64,000 bases of DNA from Bacillus suaedaesalsae (GTDB taxonomy: Bacteria > Bacillota > Bacilli > Bacillales > SA4): the NCBI RefSeq assembly GCF_016890225.1, contig NZ_JAFELM010000028.1, positions 62,001-126,000 of the forward strand, in the 5' to 3' direction. The position numbers and the translations under genes are program-made. The notes beneath the pieces were generated by a model. The model saw only the letters and a program-made list of their open reading frames with translations. It made no database searches and was not told the DNA's origin. Below are positions 25,353 through 32,631 of this stretch, in pieces (the first letter of the stretch is position 1; each line of letters begins with the position of its first letter).

Positions 25353-26405
25353 TCACTCCTGCCAACTATTTGTGTCAATTTCTCTAGTTACTATACATAG
25401 TTCTCGAAAAATTCCTAAAACCCTTTTTTCGACAAAAATTCCCCACGTTAAATATAGATGAATACCTAGTTCGTTAGCTCTACAAAAAAAATGCACAATT
25501 TTTCTTTCGCTTGCGCACTTTTCCAATACTTTATGTAGTTTGATTTTGAACAAATGGTATGTTTGCACTTTCTTCGGATATATTCGATATAGAACATAAA
25601 TAACAAAGGGAATGAGGATAAAGAACATAATGGCACCCGCTTGTAAGTACCGTTCTAATTCATTCAAAAACAATTGAGCGTCATCACTTGTTACAGGACC
25701 ACTATCATAAAAACTCGTTACGAAAATAACTGATCCAGCTATGGCATTATTAATCGTATGCAGAATAATAGGAACAATAAGTCTTTTCGTTTTTACGTAC
25801 ACAATACAAAAAAGCAATCCTAAAAAGAAATGACCTATAAAACCACTGTTGAAATGTAGTAGCGAAAAAATAAAAGAACTTAAAATCATCGCTTTCACTA
25901 ATCCCATCGACTCTCCCCATTTATTAAATAGAAAGCCTCTGAAAAATAGCTCTTCAACAACGGGGGCAAAGGTAATCATAATGATAAAATTGAATAGTGC
26001 AATAAGAAGTCCTGATGTTTCTTGGGCAGGTACAGTATCTAGCATCTCCTTCAAAAATGCTTCGTTATTTATATGAAGAAAGTTTAATACTGTTGTGATA
26101 GCAGCGATTGAAAATAATAAGAAAAATAGTTGGACTCCAGCATATTGAATAAATTCCTTTTTCGATATCCAAATTTCACCGATGATCGACGCCATTTTGA
26201 TATCATGTTTTCTTAAATATCGTATGAGAATAAACGTCATGTTAACATAAAGTCCAATCGAAAAGAAAATGTCTAGATAGCCAATATCTACATTAAAAAC
26301 AGAACCAACAATAAGTAGAAAGATGAATAACCCTATTCCTAGCATGATGATTTTAAAAACGATAGACATTACCTTTATTTCTTGTAAACTACTCAGACTC
26401 CTCAC
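25353..26405 (-). CDS. CPBP family intramembrane glutamic protease
   Basis: The 350-residue, roughly eight-helix protein has the CPBP/CAAX motifs EELFFRGF (about 172), FSLLHFN (about 205) and HTINNA (about 238), which form the intramembrane Glu/His active site. Family members process prenyl proteins or confer bacteriocin immunity in bacteria. The last 60 residues after YPKK are Cys/His-rich and unlike the family; the frame may have been extended by a lost stop or frameshift. It directly precedes the KinB-like kinase, recalling the kinB-kbaA operon, although this is not KbaA. Confidence 0.8.
   Translation of the reverse strand: MRSLSSLQEIKVMSIVFKIIMLGIGLFIFLLIVGSVFNVDIGYLDIFFSIGLYVNMTFILIRYLRKHDIKMASIIGEIWISKKEFIQYAGVQLFFLLFSIAAITTVLNFLHINNEAFLKEMLDTVPAQETSGLLIALFNFIIMITFAPVVEELFFRGFLFNKWGESMGLVKAMILSSFIFSLLHFNSGFIGHFFLGLLFCIVYVKTKRLIVPIILHTINNAIAGSVIFVTSFYDSGPVTSDDAQLFLNELERYLQAGAIMFFILIPFVIYVLYRIYPKKVQTYHLFKIKLHKVLEKCASERKIVHFFCRANELGIHLYLTWGIFVEKRVLGIFRELCIVTREIDTNSWQE
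25424..25438 (-). promoter_or_regulatory. Spo0A box upstream of kinB-like gene
   Basis: On the minus strand TTTTTGTCGAAAAAA contains the full 0A consensus TTTTGTCGAAAAA. TATAGT/TATGTA -10-like sequences lie 25-35 bp downstream, toward the kinase start. This supports feedback of Spo0A on the kinase gene. Confidence 0.6.
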
Positions 26406-26406
26406 C

Positions 26407-26850
26407 TCAAACTCTATTTTTATACGAAACCGATACTGTAATACCGAGTCCGATTACAACTATACCAAGTAAAACCTTGGTAATATTATTGAATAAAAGA
26501 TTGTATAGATGAAAAGGGGCATCATGAACGAACTCTGCCTTAACGAATTCATCAGGATTTACTTCAACAGCAATCGCTTTTTTAAGTGGAACATCTAGAA
26601 TCTTATAGTATTTCGTACCTTTGTCATAATAGTTTGAAGCGTTCCCGTAATATCGTCCATTATAATCATTTGCCCTCGTTTTCACTTCACCGATTTCTTT
26701 ATCAATATTCTCAGCCGAAACGGGTGAATCTTCTAATACTTCGTATACCCTCCCGTCATTTACAACAAATATATAAGCCCATGATAGAGCACTTACTGTT
26801 GAAACATACACCAAGGAGAATACGGTCATCATCAGTAAAATCCTCTTCAC
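26407..26850 (-). CDS. Two-helix membrane-associated hypothetical protein
   Basis: The 147-residue product has an N-terminal membrane segment (about 3-28), an extracytoplasmic domain rich in Asn/Tyr (NGRYYGNASNYYDKGTKYY) and a C-terminal helix (about 122-142). GTG 26850 follows AAAGGGGCGGTGA; longer starts overlap the upstream gene. It ends one base before the CPBP gene start, suggesting an operon. Function unknown. Confidence 0.6.
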   Translation of the reverse strand: MKRILLMMTVFSLVYVSTVSALSWAYIFVVNDGRVYEVLEDSPVSAENIDKEIGEVKTRANDYNGRYYGNASNYYDKGTKYYKILDVPLKKAIAVEVNPDEFVKAEFVHDAPFHLYNLLFNNITKVLLGIVVIGLGITVSVSYKNRV

Positions 26851-26863
26851 TCTCACCGCCCCT

Positions 26864-27040
26864 TTATTTTTGAGTGCCTTCAAATTCATCCTCAAGTTCT
26901 TTTTCTATTTCATCATTACTTACTTTTTCTTCTTGCGATATATTTAAATTTTTCATAATGACATCTAATTGATTTTTAATGACCCAGAGGCTATATATCA
27001 CATAAAATATAAATGCCATGAAAAATATGTCCCAAAACAT
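26864..27040 (-). CDS. Small membrane protein, 58 residues
   Basis: This frame begins MFWDIFFMAFIFYVIYSLW, a single membrane helix, followed by an acidic coiled tail ending EDEFEGTQK. GGGGGGAC lies just upstream of ATG 27040. The stop codon at 26864 is 13 nt before the next gene's GTG. Together with the following genes it forms a row of small membrane proteins leading into the CPBP/kinase unit. No family recognised. Confidence 0.6.
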   Translation of the reverse strand: MFWDIFFMAFIFYVIYSLWVIKNQLDVIMKNLNISQEEKVSNDEIEKELEDEFEGTQK

Positions 27041-27057
27041 GTCGTCCCCCCTATCTA

Positions 27058-27771
27058 CTACTCTTCATTGTTATATTCAAAAGTCATAATCTTATGTTTT
27101 TGTTGTACACACCCATTCGTGATCATGACTTTTTGCATCGGTATATTTTCTACTTTTGTTGCCCCAACATACATTTTTGCGTGAAAATCATGCTGCAAAC
27201 GAAATAATCCGATACTGTGCAAAGCTTTTGCATAGCCTTTTCCTTGATGTTCTAGATGAATACCAATCCAAAACATTCGCCCTTCTTGATTCGTGTCAGG
27301 TTCAATGTGAGGAAACACAACTCCAATGGGAACGTCATTTTCCATATAAACGGTATACATGTTGTCTACTTGAGTTGGAAGTTCACTCTTCATATTTTCA
27401 AGAAAGCGTTTCGCTTTCTCATTAGACACGTTCATTACTTCAGATAAGAAAGATATTGACTTCGAATCAAAAGGTGGCCACACTTCATAGGACGGAACTT
27501 CTTTTTCATGCGATTGAGAAAGAGTTTTTGAAAATAGTATTCTCTCTCCTATTAATGTCATTTTTTCTTGAACAGTTGGAAGTTGGTCAAGAATTGTCTT
27601 CGAGCATTCTAGAACAACTCTTCTGTCTCTATTTTTGAGCAGTTCATGTATGCACCTATCCGCTTCCTGCCACTTAAGAAGCTCATGATTGGGTATCTCT
27701 ACTAAAATATCATCGTGATTACAGAGTACGTGCACACCTAACTTTTTCAACTGTTGTATAATTTCTTCCAT
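27058..27771 (-). CDS. GNAT acetyltransferase with long N-terminal region
   Basis: The 237-residue protein has about 100 N-terminal residues of unknown character and a C-terminal GNAT domain. In that domain RMFWIGIHLEHQGKGYAKAL shows the Q-G-K-G-Y/A acetyl-CoA loop, and a late FHAKMYVGATKVENI segment follows. GGGGATATAG precedes the ATG. The target is unknown. It is transcribed leftward, 17 bp upstream of the small membrane protein gene. Confidence 0.8.
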   Translation of the reverse strand: MEEIIQQLKKLGVHVLCNHDDILVEIPNHELLKWQEADRCIHELLKNRDRRVVLECSKTILDQLPTVQEKMTLIGERILFSKTLSQSHEKEVPSYEVWPPFDSKSISFLSEVMNVSNEKAKRFLENMKSELPTQVDNMYTVYMENDVPIGVVFPHIEPDTNQEGRMFWIGIHLEHQGKGYAKALHSIGLFRLQHDFHAKMYVGATKVENIPMQKVMITNGCVQQKHKIMTFEYNNEE

Positions 27772-27787
27772 CTATATCCCCACTTAA

Positions 27788-27822
27788 AAAAGCACTAATC
27801 CGTTAGGACTAATGCAGAATAA
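27788..27822 (-). terminator. Terminator overlapping the 3' end of the preceding gene
   Basis: GCATTAGTCC pairs with GGATTAGTGC around TAAC and is followed by TTTTTTAAG on the minus strand. The left arm is formed by the last codons of the gene ending at 27795. Confidence 0.8.
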
Positions 27823-28304
27823 TCATTGAATGCATATTTAATGAAAATGATTGAACTAGCAATCTTTAATAACTCATCTTTAGTAAGTAAATCTTTGCCT
27901 CTATAATCAATAGCATATTCTACAGAATCTACTCGGAAGCTAATCATCTGTATACCATCGACCTCATTGTAATAGACCTTTCCTCCATGAATTTGAAGGG
28001 TTTCATCCCACTGTGTGACATTATTCCAACCAATTTCCGTCGTCGCCCATACAATCATACTTTCATCTTCATTTTCATATACAAGCTTAACTCGATCTAT
28101 ACCTGAAATTTTGTAATAGCTGTCTTCTACTTCAAATGGTATATAGGGGGTGTACACTTTAAACGGAACAAACCACTCCACCATCGAAACCGGCAGTTTT
28201 GCGAAATAGAACAGACCACTTAGGAGGATAACTCCAATGATGACATTGGTAATCACTCTTCTTCTGTTCATTAGTTTTCTATAGGTTGAGACTGTGTTTT
28301 CCAT
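27795..28304 (-). CDS. Single-pass membrane protein with DUF4367-like C-terminus
   Basis: The 169-residue protein has a membrane helix at about 20-38 followed by an extracytoplasmic domain. Its last 50 residues (RVDSVEYAIDYRGKDLL, then KDELLKIASS) resemble the DUF4367 domain found on anti-sigma-like proteins. ATG 28304 follows GGGGGATACGC. It is a single gene ending in its own terminator. No sigma factor gene is adjacent, so a regulatory role is uncertain. Confidence 0.65.
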   Translation of the reverse strand: MENTVSTYRKLMNRRRVITNVIIGVILLSGLFYFAKLPVSMVEWFVPFKVYTPYIPFEVEDSYYKISGIDRVKLVYENEDESMIVWATTEIGWNNVTQWDETLQIHGGKVYYNEVDGIQMISFRVDSVEYAIDYRGKDLLTKDELLKIASSIIFIKYAFNDYSALVLTD

Positions 28305-28369
28305 GCGTATCCCCCATTCCATACAGTTTATTTCTAGAAATGAGGAAGAATTCCTTCTTTTGTTTTGAC

Positions 28370-28500
28370 ACTGTTACAGAAGGAGGTTGGTTTACGTTAC
28401 ATGGTCGTACGGTAAGCCTTTCCTCTGCACTCTGTGCCTATGGCATCTTACTAGCCCCGCTGCCGTGGGAGGCATTAGCAGAGGTTCTTACTCGATAAAC
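28370..28500. repeat. GC-rich palindromic intergenic sequence (possible diverged repeat)
   Basis: This stretch is far richer in GC than its flanks and contains the inverted repeat CCTCTGC (28422-28428) / GCAGAGG (28478-28484) plus AGCCTTTCCTCT as in the repeat at 48832. It may be a strongly diverged relative of that element. No gene is evident. Confidence 0.35.
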
Positions 28501-28537
28501 TATTGATTCGATATCTACCTAGTTAAAACAACCTTGT

Positions 28538-28972
28538 TTAACTTTCTAATATTTCCTTTATTTTCTTTAAGTCTTTCATGTTCGCTTTCTTCATCATCGT
28601 AGACATAAAAGGAGCAAACACCTTCGAAAAACCAGTAGGAACTCCGCTGTTTCTTAAGGTCATCTTTGTGAGATTAGGCTCTAATTCATAAAACTCGTAC
28701 GTTGTTTCCATTGGAAAAGGTCCTTGTGCTGTTTTCATCACCATTTTTTCTCCTGGAATAAACTCAACAATTTCATAAACATAAGCTAAATCCCTGTTAA
28801 GGAATTTAGCCTTAAAGGCAATTTTCGAACCTAATGTAAGGGGCTTCGGCGTTTGCCACTGGGCTGAATGAATATTAACATACCAATGAGGTGCGTTATC
28901 AGGATTTATCGCGTACTCTGAAACTTTATCGATAGAACGATTAATCGTAATCTCAGTTTGAACTTTTACCAT
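28538..28972 (-). CDS. SRPBCC family protein
   Basis: The 144-residue START/SRPBCC-like protein begins VQTEITINRSIDKVSEYA and shows the N-P-D-N-A-P-H-W helix, central beta strands and a final long helix (MKKANMKDLKKIKEIL). The fold binds hydrophobic ligands in a deep pocket. It follows 35 nt after an ArsR-SRPBCC fusion gene, so both probably share a transcript and pathway. TGGAGGAAAATAG precedes ATG 28972. Confidence 0.8.
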   Translation of the reverse strand: MVKVQTEITINRSIDKVSEYAINPDNAPHWYVNIHSAQWQTPKPLTLGSKIAFKAKFLNRDLAYVYEIVEFIPGEKMVMKTAQGPFPMETTYEFYELEPNLTKMTLRNSGVPTGFSKVFAPFMSTMMKKANMKDLKKIKEILES

Positions 28973-29007
28973 ATCTATTTTCCTCCAGTTAATTGATATA
29001 AGAGAAA

Positions 29008-29790
29008 TTATTTATCATTTTTTTCTACGTAGTTCTTTAATAATGTTCCTAGGAGATACTGCCAACCCTTTGTATGTTCCTGCTCCCAATGTTCTTGAAT
29101 GACTCCTGATGCTGTATGAGATAATTGAAGCAATGTTCCTCCATTTTTTTCAAGTAAACGGTACGTGTAAGCACTATTTACCGCACCCTGCATACCAAGA
29201 TGTCCGAACAGACGAATTTCCTCTGGAGCATTAACATAGTACACATTTCCCCATACAGCCCCAGCTTTCCCTCCCCACATCTCTTTAAATTGACCACCAG
29301 GTACTGCATCAAATGTGAATTGGCTAGTCACACCTTTTGGCGCTAAGCGAAATTCCCACCAATCCTCTACTCTATTTGTCAAAGCCTCATAGACTTCTTC
29401 ACGGGGTGCTTGAATAAAGATCTCTTGTTCAATTTGAAATTGATTGTTTTTTTCCATTGCTTTTCTTCCTCCATTTTCTGTAATGACTGAACGTAAATTT
29501 AATAATGAGTTTGAAGTAGATTGCATATATTTCCCAACCCACCGATCATGCATTTCTTGAAGAGGGACAGCGTTGAGAAAATTCCGCCGATATTTCCCCT
29601 CACGCCTTACTACAACTAAGTTTCCCTCCTCTAATAAGTTTAGATGTTTCATAATTGCATACCTTGTCACTTCCGGGAAGTATTCATTCAATTCACCAGT
29701 AGTTTTCGGTGAAGATTTTAGGATATCTAAAATTTTTCTCCGAATAGGATGACCTAATGCCTTAAATACGGTAGAAAGTTCTTCTCCCAT
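29008..29790 (-). CDS. ArsR-type repressor fused to SRPBCC domain
   Basis: In this 260-residue protein, residues 1-95 form an ArsR winged helix (KALGHPIRRKILDILKSSP, then TRYAIMKHLNLLEE recognition helix). Residues 118-255 form an AHSA1/SRPBCC domain (EIFIQAPREEVYEALTN). The fusion suggests a repressor whose ligand binds its own START-like pocket. The ArsR part lacks an obvious metal-site Cys pair, in line with non-metal sensing. Two dyads upstream (29824 and 29849) are likely operators. It heads an operon with the next SRPBCC gene. Confidence 0.82.
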   Translation of the reverse strand: MGEELSTVFKALGHPIRRKILDILKSSPKTTGELNEYFPEVTRYAIMKHLNLLEEGNLVVVRREGKYRRNFLNAVPLQEMHDRWVGKYMQSTSNSLLNLRSVITENGGRKAMEKNNQFQIEQEIFIQAPREEVYEALTNRVEDWWEFRLAPKGVTSQFTFDAVPGGQFKEMWGGKAGAVWGNVYYVNAPEEIRLFGHLGMQGAVNSAYTYRLLEKNGGTLLQLSHTASGVIQEHWEQEHTKGWQYLLGTLLKNYVEKNDK

Positions 29791-29823
29791 TTTGCTATTT
29801 CCCTTCTTTAAAACTAGAAATAA

Positions 29824-29839
29824 GTGACTTAAAAGTCAC
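29824..29839. promoter_or_regulatory. Dyad 1 upstream of ArsR-SRPBCC gene
   Basis: GTGACTT AA AAGTCAC is a perfect 7-2-7 palindrome located 34 bp upstream of the start codon. Confidence 0.5.
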
Positions 29840-29848
29840 GTATAATAT

Positions 29849-29864
29849 GTGACCATATGGTAAC
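29849..29864. promoter_or_regulatory. Dyad 2 upstream of ArsR-SRPBCC gene
   Basis: GTGACCATATGGTAAC is a palindrome with one mismatch. It is 10 bp from dyad 1 and shares GTGAC with it, which suggests a second operator half. Confidence 0.45.
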
Positions 29865-29939
29865 GTGTATTATAACGTAAAGTCAATTACTAGTTCTAGA
29901 TACTATAATATGTAAAATAATGACCTTACAAATGGAGTT

Positions 29940-30120
29940 ATTTCTTAGATAAATATCTGAAATTAGAAGATAACAGCGAATCGACACTAATAACTAATGC
30001 GCCTTTTTCAACTTGATCCTGATCAAATAAATCTATGAAATAATATTGTCATTTCCCAGGCAAGCGCAAGAACTGACATTTTATACTGCTATTACACGCG
30101 TTCTTGTCGATTTCTTGTGC
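29940..30120. other. Intergenic stretch with no clear gene
   Basis: A minus frame of about 35 codons ending LSSNFRYLSKK and TAA (near 29948) looks protein-like but has no start and is closed by a stop upstream. I see nothing else here that can be supported. Confidence 0.25.
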
Positions 30121-30131
30121 AAATTTAATTG

Positions 30132-30172
30132 AAAAAGGTATAACCATGTTTATGGTTATACCTTTACTTTTT
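30132..30172. terminator. Strong bidirectional terminator
   Basis: A 14-bp perfect stem, AAAGGTATAACCAT (30134-30147) with its complement (30152-30165), has a GTTT loop, A-run on the left and T-rich tract on the right. No intact gene abuts it. Confidence 0.7.
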
Positions 30173-30194
30173 TATGGGCTTAGTAAAACAATAA

Positions 30195-30325
30195 AGATTA
30201 TTTCGGTTACCGGTTTCGCAGGACATACTGGTGCTTCCTCGGCACTTTGACATTGGACATCTCATCTGTCCCGCTACTCACAGAAGTCATCCACCTACCA
30301 CTACATTCAAAATAGGTTAATAATC
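30195..30325. repeat. Degenerate copy of the GC-rich interspersed element
   Basis: GGTGCTTCCTCGGCAC, then TCTCATCTGTCCCGCT, then CACCTACCACTACATTCAA follow the same order and spacing as the element at 57487-57667, with substitutions and a deletion. Terminal inverted repeats are not recognisable. Confidence 0.5.
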
Positions 30326-30333
30326 CAGCCATA

Positions 30334-30726
30334 TTAAAAACAAGTAAATGATGAAATTTGTCTTAAATCTATTCCGAAGTATAGCCATCTAAAGCCATTC
30401 CAACGCCATCCTGATACAGATCTTCTTCCAACAAATGTTGGATAAAACCAAAATTGTCGACCATTATTTAACCACACATATGTGTATCTAAATAAACAAC
30501 CTCTTATACTTCCTGGATCCACTGCAAACGTTCCCGCCTGTTGAGTTTGCATTGGTACAGCTGATGGTGGTGGTGCTGATGGTGGTCCACCTTGACCTGG
30601 AGTATATGGTGAAGTTCCCGGTACTCCTGGGGGTGGTCCCATAGGTCCTCCTCCAAACGGAGGGAAAAATTGTCCTAATTGTCTTTCTTCCATCGGATAA
30701 TAAAAATACTCATATTCTGGATACAT
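30334..30726 (-). CDS. Pro/Gly-rich protein with aromatic C-terminal domain, possibly spore-surface
   Basis: The 130-residue protein has a Tyr/Glu-rich start (MYPEYEYFYYPMEER), a Pro/Gly-rich middle (about 20-65, GGGPMGPPPGVPG) and a compact C-terminal 60 residues full of Trp/Tyr/Phe/Arg (FRYTYVWLNNGRQFWFYP). AAAGGAGAG precedes the ATG. Low-complexity plus aromatic design is common in spore or surface proteins of Bacillus, but I recognise no named family. It lies between degenerate repeat DNA and a reductase gene. Confidence 0.65.
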   Translation of the reverse strand: MYPEYEYFYYPMEERQLGQFFPPFGGGPMGPPPGVPGTSPYTPGQGGPPSAPPPSAVPMQTQQAGTFAVDPGSIRGCLFRYTYVWLNNGRQFWFYPTFVGRRSVSGWRWNGFRWLYFGIDLRQISSFTCF

Positions 30727-30818
30727 GATCTGCTCTCCTTTATTGTTCAGATATACAGCATCATATGTAATAGACTTTGGCCTATCAACTTGTACCTAGA
30801 AAATGTGCGTTTACCCAC

Positions 30819-31538
30819 TTATGGATTCGTTGACCATAAACCTGCACTTTTTACAAATACCCGACGATTAAGTTTCAGATTTGCAATCATTAACTCCGCT
30901 AAATCTTCTGGCTGCATGAAGCGATTTGGATCATTTTCACTAATTAAGTTTGTATCAAATGCTAAGTCTGTCGCTACTGTACTTGGTGTTAAAGCACTTA
31001 CACGAATATTGTGCTTTCTTACCTCTAACATTAATGATTCCGTTAAACCAAGAACTGCAAACTTCGAGGAGCTATATGCACTCGTTACTGGTGCACCTTT
31101 TTGCCCGGCAGATGAGGAAATATTGATAATATCGCCCGTTTTTCTCTCAATCATTTCAGGTAATACAGCTCTCGTCACATTATAAACTCCCATGACATTT
31201 ACTCGAATGATATGCTCCCACTCTTCAGGAGACAAATCTAAAAAACCGCCGAACTTCGCAGTTCCTGCATTATTAATGAGAATATCAATTGCACCTAGGT
31301 CTGATCTAATGTGTTCCACTGCATGATTTACCGCTTCTAGATCTGCAACGTTTGCAGTAGCTGCTGATACATCGACTCCTAAATCAGATAACTCTCCCGC
31401 TACTTTTTCAAGGTTATCCATCGATAATCCCATTAACCCAACATTTACACCTTCCTTCGCCAGCGCAATCGCAGTCGCTCGTCCAATTCCTCTACCTGCA
31501 CCTGTTACAAGGGCTACTTTACCTTTTAACGATTCCAT
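30819..31538 (-). CDS. yoxD: YoxD-like short-chain dehydrogenase (3-ketoacyl-ACP reductase family)
   Basis: The 239-residue SDR has cofactor motif TGAGRGIG (about 13-20), NNAG (about 88-91), a catalytic ISSSAGQKG Ser and YSSSK (Tyr-x-x-x-Lys). The C-terminal segment [18 protein letters not shown] and the ending AGLWSTNP match the B. subtilis YoxD protein closely as I remember it. ATG 31538 follows GAGGTGTACATA. Substrate unknown. It stands alone between terminators. Confidence 0.82.
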   Translation of the reverse strand: MESLKGKVALVTGAGRGIGRATAIALAKEGVNVGLMGLSMDNLEKVAGELSDLGVDVSAATANVADLEAVNHAVEHIRSDLGAIDILINNAGTAKFGGFLDLSPEEWEHIIRVNVMGVYNVTRAVLPEMIERKTGDIINISSSAGQKGAPVTSAYSSSKFAVLGLTESLMLEVRKHNIRVSALTPSTVATDLAFDTNLISENDPNRFMQPEDLAELMIANLKLNRRVFVKSAGLWSTNP

Positions 31539-31589
31539 TATGTACACCTCTTTCATAAACTTTCCATTATTCATTAGTCCCTAAATAAT

Positions 31590-31643
31590 AGAAAGACTAA
31601 ACTATCACCAAGTCCTTGGACGCAGGTGATAGCTTAGTCTTTA
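31590..31643. terminator. Long hairpin terminator
   Basis: An 18-bp stem, AAAGACTAAACTATCACC (31592-31609) with GGTGATAGCTTAGTCTTT (31625-31642) and a single mismatch, lies between the YjcZ genes and the reductase gene. Confidence 0.7.
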
Positions 31644-31682
31644 TTATACGCTTAGAACTATGGATATAATTCTGATAAACCA

Positions 31683-31712
31683 AGAAAAAAGGCTGCTATT
31701 TCTAGCAGCCTC
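31683..31712 (-). terminator. Terminator of YjcZ gene
   Basis: GGCTGCTA pairs with TAGCAGCC around a GAAA tetraloop (minus strand) and is followed by TTTTTTCTT. Confidence 0.85.
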
Positions 31713-31720
31713 TTTACCAA

Positions 31721-31834
31721 TTAATAAGTTAATGTTGCACCAACGATGATTAGTAGAATGAATAGCACAACGATTAATACGAACGTATTTCCACCGCCGC
31801 CATAAACCGGAGCTGAGTAACCACAACCGTACAT
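31721..31834 (-). CDS. YjcZ family sporulation miniprotein, copy 1
   Basis: This 37-residue protein reads MYGCGYSAPVYGGGG followed by one hydrophobic helix with VLIVVLFILLIIVGA. This Gly-rich head plus LIVVLFILLIIVG helix is the hallmark of YjcZ/CotD-like small proteins of Bacillus spores. GGAGGAG-type site precedes ATG 31834. It lies 41 bp downstream of a second copy and is closed by a GAAA-loop terminator. Confidence 0.8.
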   Translation of the reverse strand: MYGCGYSAPVYGGGGNTFVLIVVLFILLIIVGATLTY

Positions 31835-31874
31835 ACAATCTCCTCCTTTATTATCTATTTATTAAACGTTTGAA

Positions 31875-31970
31875 TTACCATCCAACGTATGCTGAACCAA
31901 CAATTACTAATAAAATAAACAACACTACGATTAACGCAAAGCCTGCGCCATAACCTGTTCCATGACTCAT
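31875..31970 (-). CDS. YjcZ family sporulation miniprotein, copy 2
   Basis: The 31-residue protein reads MSHGTGYGAGF then ALIVVLFILLVIVG, ending AYVGW. It shares the helix of the neighbouring copy. GGAGGTG precedes ATG 31970. Upstream, CATATGTTA (about 32000) fits a sigma-E/K -10 pattern (CATAnnnTA), in keeping with mother-cell expression, though the -35 is unclear. Confidence 0.78.
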   Translation of the reverse strand: MSHGTGYGAGFALIVVLFILLVIVGSAYVGW

Positions 31971-32025
31971 TAATAAACACCTCCAGGTTCATTTGTTATA
32001 ACATATGTTGTTTACCTACTAGTGG

Positions 32026-32064
32026 ACTGGGCGAATATCACAATCTTAGTAAAACTGGGCGAAT
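32026..32064. repeat. 11-bp direct repeat upstream of the YjcZ genes
   Basis: ACTGGGCGAAT occurs at 32026-32036 and 32054-32064, one copy every 28 bp. It may bind a sporulation regulator or be a small duplication. Confidence 0.4.
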
Positions 32065-32183
32065 GTTTACATTGTAATTCTTATACACCTTGATTTGCGT
32101 TGATTTAAATGGGGATTATTTATTACTAAATGATATTGCTACCGCGCTTAACGACTATTCCAACAAGAAATCCACACAACTAA

Positions 32184-32238
32184 CTTTAGCACTTTAAAGG
32201 AGTGGGGGACAGGCCCCCACTCCTTTAAAGTGCTAAAG
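32184..32238. repeat. 55-bp palindromic repeat, copy 3
   Basis: Two perfect 25-bp arms starting CTTTAGCACTTTAAAGGAG surround a 5-bp centre (ACAGG). It is the most perfect of the three copies (others at 14514 and 17056). Confidence 0.85.
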
Positions 32239-32306
32239 AACCGTATGCCTAGTAACTTTGTTCTCTCTCCCCACGTCTAATGGTATAAACAGAAGGGATG
32301 GTCAGT

Positions 32307-32555
32307 ATGTATTTCACTTTTGTGCTGCTTATTAGCTTCATCTTACCTGTCCTATTTAGAAAAGCAAAAAATCCTCACCTAAAATGGATACCTTCACTTT
32401 TATTTGTTTTTATAACAATCATTCTAGGTTTTAAAGTTGTTTACTTCCCCTCACCAGAGATGGCAATTCTTGCTGATATTATGTATGTTATGACATTTGG
32501 AATAGCTATAATCGGTTCTATTATTGGTGCAATCATTGTGAAGCTTACAAGATAG
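32307..32555 (+). CDS. Small three-helix membrane protein
   Basis: The 82-residue protein has three membrane segments (about 2-18, 26-45 and 57-78), a short basic loop (RKAKNPHLKW) after the first, and a Lys-Arg end. No family firmly recognised. ATG 32307 is chosen because AAGGGA lies eight bases upstream; ATG 32298 overlaps it. It is 76 bp upstream of the selenoprotein gene, possibly on the same transcript. Confidence 0.6.
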   Translation: MYFTFVLLISFILPVLFRKAKNPHLKWIPSLLFVFITIILGFKVVYFPSPEMAILADIMYVMTFGIAIIGSIIGAIIVKLTR

Positions 32556-32631
32556 TCATCAAGCACTTTATTGGACTAAACTCCTTCTAAGCAGTTATAC
32601 TAATTGGCATAATGAATGGGAGGTAATCACA

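Noticed and set aside
31644-31838. 64-residue minus-strand protein over the YjcZ gene
   Set aside because: It is out of frame with the recognisable YjcZ miniprotein that has its own ribosome binding site and terminator.
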